Below, in pieces: positions 14,432 through 20,167 of a stretch of DNA of 22,983 nucleotides. A program made the translations under genes and the position numbers. The number at the start of each line of letters is the position of its first letter. Position 1 is the stretch's first letter. The stretch is from NCBI GenBank assembly GCA_900549085.1, contig URMO01000028.1, forward strand, positions 1 through 22,983, in the 5' to 3' direction. Below the pieces are notes generated by a model. The model had not been told where the DNA came from and did no database searches. It worked only from the letters and a program-made list of their open reading frames with translations. This DNA is from an uncultured Collinsella sp. GTDB lineage: Bacteria > Actinomycetota > Coriobacteriia > Coriobacteriales > Coriobacteriaceae.

Positions 14432-15220
14432 CTAATGGCTGGAATAGCAGGTGGTGTGGGCGGCGCGGAAGCGGCAGTGCTCGCGCATGCGGCAGATATT
14501 GCAGGTAGGGCGGCTCTGGGCGTCGTGGACCTCGCCGTCAAACAGACCGATCACTGCGGTCACACTCTTGGTGGGCATGAGCAGGCTGGTAGGTGTGACG
14601 GTAAGCCCGATGAGCCGCGTGGCGTTGAGCGCAGCCACGATTGAGTGCTGGGCCGTAAGCGGGCAGTCGCCGTAGCCGGGGCTGAAGCGCCAGTTACCGG
14701 CGAGTCCGTGTGCGGCGGCCGCAGCCTTGACCTGTTGGTCCATCTGCTCGACGGCGGCTTCTACATAGGCAGAGCATGCGGCGTCGAGCACGGCTCCCTC
14801 TAGGGGCTGCTGGGCTCCCGTGGTTCGCAGGCGACGCTCGGCGTCCATGCCGAGGGTGCATGCCATGAGTGCGGCAAAGCGGGCGTCTTTGAGGTGGCGA
14901 TAGATATCGCGGCCGCGCAGCTCAACGTTGGTGCCGACCAGGCGGATGCAAGGCTCGCCCTGCTCGTCGACGCCCGTGGCATCGACGGCAAACACGCGTC
15001 GCACGCCACGGGGCCCAATGTCCAGTTCCAAACGTTCAACGACAAGCTCAATACGCTGCGACAGCTCGGGCTCAATCTGCTGGCCGCCGTAGCCCAGATA
15101 CCGCAGCATCTCGGCACGGTCGACTCGGGGGCGATGGGCAGCATCGATACGGTAGAGCGCCGGCGACGCAAGGTCGGCCGGCACTTCACCAAAAGCTGTA
15201 TCGATGTGCGGTTTTTCCAT
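14432..15220 (-). CDS. methionine synthase activation-domain protein (split from MetH)
   Basis: This is a 262-residue stand-alone version of the module that presents SAM for reductive remethylation of inactive cob(II)alamin in MetH. Visible family features are the N-terminal MLRYLGYGGQ segment, the ACTLGMDAERR stretch, AACSAYVEAAVEQM, and the hallmark RFSPGYGDCPL motif near 195-205 that contacts SAM. The C-terminus adds a cysteine cluster (CNICRMREHC), which recurs in stand-alone members and may bind metal. The ATG shares one base with the metF stop (TAATG), a strong sign of translational coupling; longer upstream readings overlap metF and are rejected. It lies between metF and metH, matching its role. 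Confidence 0.87.
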   Translation of the reverse strand: MEKPHIDTAFGEVPADLASPALYRIDAAHRPRVDRAEMLRYLGYGGQQIEPELSQRIELVVERLELDIGPRGVRRVFAVDATGVDEQGEPCIRLVGTNVELRGRDIYRHLKDARFAALMACTLGMDAERRLRTTGAQQPLEGAVLDAACSAYVEAAVEQMDQQVKAAAAAHGLAGNWRFSPGYGDCPLTAQHSIVAALNATRLIGLTVTPTSLLMPTKSVTAVIGLFDGEVHDAQSRPTCNICRMREHCRFRAAHTTCYSSH

Positions 15221-16092
15221 TACCCCAGGCGCTCCATAATGGTTGCGGCGATCGCAGGACGATTCATAGTGTACAGGTGCAGACCGTCGGCACCGTGCTC
15301 CTTGAGGTCGCAAAGCTGACGGGCGGCATAATCTACACCGGCTGCCTGCAGGCTCTCGGGGTCGTTCTCGTACTTGGCGAGGATCTTGATGACGGGGGAG
15401 GGCAGCGACGCGCCGCACATAAAGACCATGCGGCTGATCTGCGACTTGCCCATAAACGGCATGATGCCCGCGGTAATGGGCACGGTGATGCCGGCCTTGT
15501 CGGCAAGCTCGCGAAAACGGTAGAAGCACTCGTTATCAAAGAAGAGCTGCGTCACAAAGAAGCTCGCGCCGGCGTCCTGTTTTTGCTTGAGGTATTCGAC
15601 CGAGAGGTTGAGATCCTCGCAGGCAATGTGGCCCTCGGGGTAGGCTGCGGCGCCCACGCAAAAGCCGGCGTCGACGAGCTCGGGGATGAGGTCACGGGCG
15701 TAGGCGTAGTCGGAGGCGGGCTTGTCGTCCTCAGTCGCGCCAGCGGGGAGATCACCGCGCAGGGCCAGCACGTTTTCCACGCCGACCGAGCGATACTCGT
15801 CGATCTTGGCGGCGATATCGGCATGCGTGCGGCCAACGCAGGTGAGGTGCGCCACCGAGGGCGTATCGAATTCGCTCGTAATCATATGCGCGATGGGGGC
15901 GGTGGTGGCACCGTTGCCCGAGCCGCCGGCCGAGCAGGTGACCGAGACAAAGCTCGGCGAAAGCTTGCACAGATTGCCTGCCACCTCGCGAGCCGTATCG
16001 AGGGTCAGCTCGCCCTTGGGCGGGAACATCTCAAACGAAATGGGCGCGGTGCCCCGGGATGCTGCCTGCTTAAAAACCTCGTCGACGCGCAT
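15220..16092 (-). CDS. metF: 5,10-methylenetetrahydrofolate reductase
   Basis: MetF is a flavoenzyme that reduces methylene-tetrahydrofolate to the methyl-tetrahydrofolate used by MetH. The 290-residue product has the catalytic segment SFEMFPPKGE at about 18-27, VSVTCSAGGSG, the HLTCVGRT strand, ALRGDLP, and FFVTQLFFDN. Length and motifs are standard. The start is ATG at 16092 with AAAGGAG eight bases upstream; a further in-frame ATG at 16134 has no ribosome binding site. It heads the operon metF, activation-domain gene, metH, and is divergent from the glutamine synthetase. No SAM or cobalamin riboswitch could be recognised in the short leader. Confidence 0.95.
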   Translation of the reverse strand: MRVDEVFKQAASRGTAPISFEMFPPKGELTLDTAREVAGNLCKLSPSFVSVTCSAGGSGNGATTAPIAHMITSEFDTPSVAHLTCVGRTHADIAAKIDEYRSVGVENVLALRGDLPAGATEDDKPASDYAYARDLIPELVDAGFCVGAAAYPEGHIACEDLNLSVEYLKQKQDAGASFFVTQLFFDNECFYRFRELADKAGITVPITAGIMPFMGKSQISRMVFMCGASLPSPVIKILAKYENDPESLQAAGVDYAARQLCDLKEHGADGLHLYTMNRPAIAATIMERLG

Positions 16093-16136
16093 ATCGTGCT
16101 CCTTTAGATGCCTAGGTGCGATGTTTTGTTGCAAGG

Positions 16137-16166
16137 ATTCTACAGCACCACTGCGCCAAGATGGAA
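16137..16166 (-). promoter_or_regulatory. possible promoter of the metF operon
   Basis: On the minus strand TTCCAT (16166-16161) and TAGAAT (16142-16137) are 18 bases apart, giving a start near 16130 and a leader of about 38 bases. The -35 is only a partial match. Confidence 0.3.
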
Positions 16167-16241
16167 TTTCTCTCGCGATTTGGTGATACCAATCGAAAAT
16201 GCTTCGCTATCGGCATTTCCTATAACAGGGCAGTCAATGTA

Positions 16242-16299
16242 GGATGGGGCTATATTGAATGGTATCTGATGCGAAATACCAGTTAATAAAGCCCCGTCC
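16242..16299. repeat. 58-base long hairpin between metF and the glutamine synthetase
   Basis: GGATGGGGCT (16242-16251) pairs with AGCCCCGTCC (16290-16299), ten pairs with one G-U. Inside, TATT pairs with AATA and TGGTAT with ATACCA around a CTGATGCGA loop. The surrounding 16170-16300 is more AT-rich than the genes and contains a second dyad, TTGGT-GAT-ACCAA. The element sits between the two divergent promoters. It could be a terminator insulating them, a regulator target or a small repeat element. Confidence 0.5.
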
Positions 16300-16395
16300 C
16301 AAATTGGCTACCCTTAAACCATGGGGAGAGGTCTGCAATTTATGCAGTTGATTGACTGTTGAGGGTGGCAACGCCGCCTCGATAGGGTAACCTCA

Positions 16396-16440
16396 TTGAT
16401 TGGTTTCGCGACGGCAACATAACGGTAATGTCGCGGAAAC
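16396..16440 (+). promoter_or_regulatory. possible promoter/operator of the type III glutamine synthetase
   Basis: TTGATT (16396-16401) and CATAAC (16418-16423) are 16 bases apart. A dyad CGCGAC (16407-16412) / GTCGCG (16430-16435), extended by TTT and AAA, straddles the -10. Overlapping it is GTAAT-N6-GAAAC (16425-16440), which resembles the actinobacterial GlnR half-site pair. Nitrogen control would make sense for this gene, but whether this organism has GlnR is unknown. Confidence 0.35.
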
Positions 16441-16444
16441 ACGG

Positions 16445-16498
16445 CGAGTCTAAGCTATGACTCGTTCGTTAGTAATCAACACCGCTTCTCACGCGGTG
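16445..16498 (+). promoter_or_regulatory. two hairpins in the glutamine synthetase leader
   Basis: CGAGTC (16445-16450) pairs with GACTCG (16459-16464), and CACCGC (16480-16485) pairs with GCGGTG (16493-16498). The second ends just before the ribosome binding site GAAGGGAG and could affect its access. An in-frame ATG at 16457 lies within the first hairpin and is not used as the start here. Confidence 0.35.
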
Positions 16499-16519
16499 CC
16501 GATACGAAGGGAGTTCCGT

Positions 16520-18607
16520 ATGGCCGAACTTACTGACCGCTTCGGGACCATGGTGTTCTCTGAGGAAGTCATGAAGGATTACCTCCCCAAGGACATTTGG
16601 AAGCGCCTTGCTGCAACCCTCGAGGGCGGTGAGCCGCTCGACCTGGACGTGGCCAACGCCGTTGCTCATGCCATGAAGGTCTGGGCCATCTCCAAGGGTG
16701 CGACGCACTACGCGCACTGGTTCCAGCCGCTTTCGGGCATTACTTCCGAGAAGCACGATAGCTTCCTGGAGCCCAACCACGACGGCACCGCCATTACCAA
16801 GTTTACGGGCAAGAACCTCATCCAGGGCGAGCCGGACGCCTCCAGCTTCCCCAACGGCGGCCTGCGCGCTACCTTCGAGGCCCGTGGCTACACCGCTTGG
16901 GATCCCACTAGCCCCGCCTTTATCAAGGACGATGTCCTGTGCATCCCCACGGCTTTCTGCTCCTACACGGGCGAGGCCCTGGACAAGAAGACCCCGCTGC
17001 TGCGTTCCATGACCGCGCTCTCGCGTGAGTCTAAGCGCGTTTTGGCGCTGTTTGGCAAGACCCCCAAGAAGGTCGTTCCTTCCGTGGGCGACGAGCAGGA
17101 GTACTTCCTGATCAAGAAGGACGCCTATCGCAAGCGCAAGGACCTGGTCATCACCGGCCGCACCCTCTTTGGTGCTGCTCCCTGCAAGGGCCAGGAGCTC
17201 GAGGAGCACTACTTTGGCGCTATCCGCCCCACCGTCTCGGCCTATATGAAGGACCTGGACGATGAGCTGTGGGCGCTTGGCATTCCCGCCAAGACCAAGC
17301 ACAACGAGGTTGCTCCCTGCCAGCATGAGCTCGCACCGGTCTATGGCGAGGTCAACGAGGCCATCGACCAGAATCTGGTCATGATGGAGAAGATGAAGCT
17401 CATCGCCTCCCGCCACGACTTGGTCTGCCTGCTGCACGAGAAGCCCTTCGAGGGCATCAACGGTTCGGGCAAGCACAACAACTGGTCGCTTGGCACCGAG
17501 TCCGAGAATCTGCTCGATCCGGGCGACACCCCGCTCGACAACCTGCAGTTCATCGTCTTCCTCACCGCGGTGATCGAGGCCGTCGATAACTATCAGGAGC
17601 TCCTGCGTGCCTCCGTTGCCTCTGCCGGCAACGACCATCGTCTGGGCGCCAACGAGGCTCCTCCGGCGATTATGTCCATCTTCCTGGGCGACCAGCTTAC
17701 CGAGGTCGTCGAGAAGATCATCGATGGCAAGGCTTCCGTCCATGCCACGCGCGGCGTGCTCGACCTGGGCGCCGATACCCTGCCCAAGCTGATGCAGGAC
17801 AACACCGACCGCAACCGCACCTCCCCGTTTGCCTTCACCGGCAACAAGTTCGAGTTCCGTGCCTGCGGTTCCGAGCAGAACGTTTCCGACTCCAACCTGG
17901 TGCTCGATGCCGCCGTGGCCAAGTCGCTCAAGTCCTTCGCCGACGCGCTTGAGGGTACGCCCGAGGATGAGTTCCAGGACGCCGCGCTCGAGTACTGCAA
18001 GAAGGTCCTGACCGACCACCAGCGCATCCTGTTCTCCGGTGATGGCTACTCTGACGAGTGGCCCGTTGAGGCCGAGAAGCGCGGTCTTGCCAACAACAAG
18101 ACCACGGCTGACGCCCTGCCCGCCTTTGTTTCCGATAAGGCCATTGCGCTCTTTGAGGAGACGGGTGTCCTGACCAAGGCCGAGGCCCAGTGCCGCTACG
18201 ACTGTAAGCTCGAGAAGTACAACAAGCTCATGAACATCGAGGCCACCACGATGGTTCGCGAGGCGCGTCGTACCTATCGCCCGGTCATTACCGCCTATGC
18301 CACCAAGGTCGCTAAGGGCCTTGAGACTATTCGTGCCGCTGGTGCGGAGGCCGCCATGCAGTGCGAGCAGAACACGCTCAACAAGCTCTGCAACGGCATC
18401 ACCACCATCAACGACTCCATCAAGGCGCTCGACGCCGTGCATCAGAAGGCCGAGGCTCTCGATGGCCAGGAGCAGGCCAACGTGTATGCACATGAGGTCG
18501 TTCCCGCTATGGATACGTTGCGCGCCGCCGTGGATGCCATGGAGGAGATTGTGGCCGCTGACTACTGGCCGGTCCCGACCTACGACGACATTCTGTTCTA
18601 TGTGTAA
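16520..18607 (+). CDS. glnN: glutamine synthetase type III
   Basis: This enzyme makes glutamine from glutamate, ammonia and ATP, the entry point of nitrogen assimilation. The 695-residue length is that of the GSIII family, well above GSI or GSII. Conserved segments are RFGTMVFSEEVMKDYLP at the N-terminus, GDEQEYFLI, NEVAPCQHELAPVYGEVN near 262, HEKPFEGINGSGKHNNWS near 306, GNDHRLGANEAPPA near 370, and NRTSPFAFTGNKFEFR. The ATG at 16520 follows GAAGGGAG; a reading from 16457 would add 21 residues without a ribosome binding site. It is a single gene with its own terminator. Codon use is strongly biased to C-ending codons, which suggests high expression. Confidence 0.96.
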   Translation: MAELTDRFGTMVFSEEVMKDYLPKDIWKRLAATLEGGEPLDLDVANAVAHAMKVWAISKGATHYAHWFQPLSGITSEKHDSFLEPNHDGTAITKFTGKNLIQGEPDASSFPNGGLRATFEARGYTAWDPTSPAFIKDDVLCIPTAFCSYTGEALDKKTPLLRSMTALSRESKRVLALFGKTPKKVVPSVGDEQEYFLIKKDAYRKRKDLVITGRTLFGAAPCKGQELEEHYFGAIRPTVSAYMKDLDDELWALGIPAKTKHNEVAPCQHELAPVYGEVNEAIDQNLVMMEKMKLIASRHDLVCLLHEKPFEGINGSGKHNNWSLGTESENLLDPGDTPLDNLQFIVFLTAVIEAVDNYQELLRASVASAGNDHRLGANEAPPAIMSIFLGDQLTEVVEKIIDGKASVHATRGVLDLGADTLPKLMQDNTDRNRTSPFAFTGNKFEFRACGSEQNVSDSNLVLDAAVAKSLKSFADALEGTPEDEFQDAALEYCKKVLTDHQRILFSGDGYSDEWPVEAEKRGLANNKTTADALPAFVSDKAIALFEETGVLTKAEAQCRYDCKLEKYNKLMNIEATTMVREARRTYRPVITAYATKVAKGLETIRAAGAEAAMQCEQNTLNKLCNGITTINDSIKALDAVHQKAEALDGQEQANVYAHEVVPAMDTLRAAVDAMEEIVAADYWPVPTYDDILFYV

Positions 18608-18630
18608 CAGACACGTTTGATTTTGCGTGT

Positions 18631-18666
18631 GAAGGGGTCTCGCCTGTGTGAGGCCCCTTCTTTTTT
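18631..18666 (+). terminator. intrinsic terminator of the glutamine synthetase gene
   Basis: GAAGGGGTCTC pairs with GAGGCCCCTTC (one G-U) around an eight-base loop and is followed by TTTTTT. Confidence 0.9.
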
Positions 18667-18790
18667 GCCGCTTTGACCTGCTTTGAACTTGCAGCCGAGC
18701 GAGCGTTTCGCGCGGGGCATTTTAAAAGTTGTAACCTGTTTTGGCATGCGGACGTTTCGGGCGTTTGTTCATAAAGGGGAGGATGATCCG

Positions 18791-19552
18791 ATGAGGGTAT
18801 TCGATATCGTGTTTAGCCCGACCGGCGGAACGGAAAGGGCGTCTGGCTACATTGCCAATGCGTTGGAAGGGGAAACCGTTGCTGTAGATCTGACCGATAG
18901 CGGGCTTGGTTTTCGCACGGTTGCGATGACAAAAGAGGATGTAGCCGTGATCGCGGTGCCCTCGTATGGCGGGCGAGTCCCGGCTGTGGCTGCGGAGCGC
19001 TTGGGTATGATGCGGGGAAACGGTGCGCAGGCGGTTCTGGTTTGTGTTTACGGAAACCGCGCGTATGAGGACACGCTGGTCGAGCTTGAGGATGCGGCAA
19101 AGGGCGCGGGCTTTCGGGTGATCGCGGCGGTTTCTGCCATCGCCGAGCATTCTATTGTTCGCCAGTTTGCAGCCGGTCGGCCAGACCCACAGGACGCGGC
19201 GCAGCTCGCTGGGTTTGCGAATCAGATTCAGCAAAAGATATCTGCAGGAGATGCTTCTGAGCCGGCTATTCCGGGCAATCGTCCCTATAAGAAGGCCGGG
19301 GGCGCCGGTATGGTGCCCAAGGCCACAAAAGAGTGCACCGCTTGCGGGGCTTGTGCCGCAGCGTGCCCTGTTGGCGCTATCGATAAAGACGATCCCAAGC
19401 GGGTGGACAAAAAGGCCTGCATCTCTTGCATGCGCTGTGTCGCCGTATGTCCGCATGCCGCCCGCGCGGTAAACCCCATCATGCTCTCTGCGGCTACCAA
19501 GATGTTGAGCAAAGCCTGCTCTGAGCGAAAAGAATGCGAGCTGTTCATCTAA
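18791..19552 (+). CDS. flavodoxin-like / 2[4Fe-4S] ferredoxin fusion (EFR1-type)
   Basis: This 253-residue putative electron-transfer protein has an N-terminal flavodoxin-like FMN domain (FSPTGGT at 8-14, then AVPSYGGRVP). Its C-terminal double-cluster ferredoxin has cysteines at 182, 185, 188, 192 and at 210, 213, 216, 220, each in a CxxCxxCxxxCP pattern. It resembles the EFR1 family of anaerobes. Partners are unknown, and no oxidoreductase gene is adjacent. The ATG chosen follows AGGGGAGG and starts at the flavodoxin fold; an upstream in-frame ATG at 18683 would add 36 residues with no flavodoxin homology. The 19553-19620 stretch after the stop contains two small perfect palindromes (AGAGCGCTCT and TGCTTCGAAGCA) but no clear plus-strand terminator. 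Confidence 0.88.
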   Translation: MRVFDIVFSPTGGTERASGYIANALEGETVAVDLTDSGLGFRTVAMTKEDVAVIAVPSYGGRVPAVAAERLGMMRGNGAQAVLVCVYGNRAYEDTLVELEDAAKGAGFRVIAAVSAIAEHSIVRQFAAGRPDPQDAAQLAGFANQIQQKISAGDASEPAIPGNRPYKKAGGAGMVPKATKECTACGACAAACPVGAIDKDDPKRVDKKACISCMRCVAVCPHAARAVNPIMLSAATKMLSKACSERKECELFI

Positions 19553-19635
19553 TAGAGAGCGCTCTGCGTTTTGGTGCTTCGAAGCAGTCGGGTTTGCGTC
19601 GTCGATTGTCGAAGGCGGCAGAGATTCTTGGCTGA

Positions 19636-19670
19636 TTTGGCGCACATTTAGCGCACGGTTTGGCGCACAT
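19636..19670 (+). repeat. three short tandem repeats of GGCGCACAT type
   Basis: TTTGGCGCACAT occurs at 19636-19647 and 19659-19670, with a diverged copy TTAGCGCACGG between them. They lie in the non-coding stretch between the ferredoxin gene and tRNA-Glu. They may be protein-binding iterons or remnants of an attachment region; no integrase is present. Confidence 0.45.
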
Positions 19671-19691
19671 GTACAAAAACAGGTCGAGATG

Positions 19692-19729
19692 AAAAACGAA
19701 CCCGCGCGACTCGTCGTCACGCGGGTTCG
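19692..19729 (-). terminator. second minus-strand terminator downstream of tRNA-Glu
   Basis: CGAACCCGCG (19697-19706) pairs perfectly with CGCGGGTTCG (19720-19729); on the minus strand the stem is followed by TTTTTC. The arm resembles a tRNA T-arm (GCGGGTTCGAAT) but no tRNA body surrounds it. Confidence 0.65.
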
Positions 19730-19748
19730 AATTCCGGCGCATGGCAGC

Positions 19749-19780
19749 AAAAAGCCCGCTATCGTGAGGATAACGGGCTT
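19749..19780 (-). terminator. intrinsic terminator of tRNA-Glu
   Basis: AAGCCCGCTATC (19752-19763) pairs with GATAACGGGCTT (19769-19780) with one wobble; on the minus strand it is followed by TTTTT. It lies 12 bases after the CCA end of the tRNA. Confidence 0.8.
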
Positions 19781-19791
19781 CTCATTTTAAA

Positions 19792-19868
19792 TGGTGCCCC
19801 CAGCGGGATTCGAACCCGCGATATCCACCTTGAAAGGGTGGCGTCCTTGGCCGCTAGACGATGGGGAC
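19792..19868 (-). tRNA. tRNA-Glu (anticodon UUC)
   Basis: Read on the minus strand, GTCCCCA pairs with TGGGGGC to form the acceptor stem. The anticodon arm is CCACC-CTTTCAA-GGTGG with anticodon TTC. The T-arm is GCGGG-TTCGAAT-CCCGC. The discriminator is A and CCA is encoded in the genome (19794-19792). All cloverleaf parts are present. A single tRNA, not part of a cluster, with its own promoter and terminator. Confidence 0.96.
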
Positions 19869-19878
19869 AGCGGGAAAG

Positions 19879-19887
19879 AGTATAGCA
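19879..19887 (-). promoter_or_regulatory. extended -10 promoter of tRNA-Glu
   Basis: The minus strand reads TGCTATACT at 19887-19879, an extended -10 element placing the start about four bases before the mature tRNA 5' end. The -35 region is not convincing. Confidence 0.5.
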
Positions 19888-19926
19888 GACTTTTTTGTCG
19901 GCGCGTATATCGTTGGCAAACTGGAA

Positions 19927-19950
19927 AACCACCACACAGGAGCTGGCCCT
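19927..19950 (+). repeat. degenerate copy of the REP-like hairpin arm
   Basis: AACCACCACACAGG (19927-19940) matches AACCACCACAAAGG of the hairpin at 20126-20139 in 13 of 14 bases, and the next bases are loosely similar. The second arm is absent, so this looks like a decayed or partial copy. Confidence 0.45.
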
Positions 19951-19969
19951 CTTCCTCGATCTTTAAAAA

Positions 19970-20105
19970 TCTCAATCTGTAACATCTGGGCGGGCAAATC
20001 GGCTCTATCTGTTACAGATCGAGACAAACGGCGGGCGTCGGGACGAACATCTCATTCTGTAACAGTAAGACGACTTTTAACGGTCTAGATGTTACAGATT
20101 GAGAC
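19970..20105. repeat. duplicated inverted-repeat unit
   Basis: A motif GTTACAGATTGAGA occurs four times in alternating orientation: inverted at 19970-19987, direct at 20008-20025, inverted at 20050-20066, and direct at 20087-20105. The outermost pair matches over 18 bases perfectly. Each adjacent pair forms a stem of about 15 bp with one mismatch, and each unit is followed by CAAAC and a GC-rich tail, so this is a tandem duplication of a hairpin unit of roughly 80 bases. No coding frame worth keeping crosses it. Confidence 0.7.
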
Positions 20106-20126
20106 AAACTGCCGTGGCAGATCAAA

Positions 20127-20161
20127 ACCACCACAAAGGTGCCTGTCCCCTTTGTGGTGGT
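20127..20161 (-). terminator. REP-like hairpin acting as murT-gatD terminator
   Basis: ACCACCACAAAGG (20127-20139) pairs perfectly with CCTTTGTGGTGGT (20149-20161). On the minus strand it begins seven bases after the murT-gatD stop and is followed by a T-run (TGGTTTTGATC). The loop side reads GGGGACAGGCACC, a motif I recall in dispersed repeats of many bacterial genomes. It may be a repeat element co-opted as a terminator. Confidence 0.7.
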
Positions 20162-20167
20162 GGGGTG

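Noticed and set aside
13310..14644. Open frame of 444 codons on the plus strand opposite metH
   Set aside because: Antisense shadow of metH with low-complexity Gly/Val/Asp composition and no recognisable domain.
16093..16456. SAM or cobalamin riboswitch upstream of metF
   Set aside because: No B12-box or SAM aptamer core was found, and the best promoter leaves only about 38 bases of leader.
16469..18493. Open frame of 674 codons on the minus strand opposite glnN
   Set aside because: It is a shadow of strongly biased GC-ending codons in glnN; the product is Leu/Val/Gly-rich without motifs and has no ribosome binding site.
19697..19740. A second tRNA, suggested by GCGGGTTCGAAT
   Set aside because: Only a T-arm-like string is present; no acceptor, D or anticodon arms fit around it.
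19970..20105. CRISPR array
   Set aside because: The repeats alternate in orientation, are short and imperfect, and spacers are not of uniform length.
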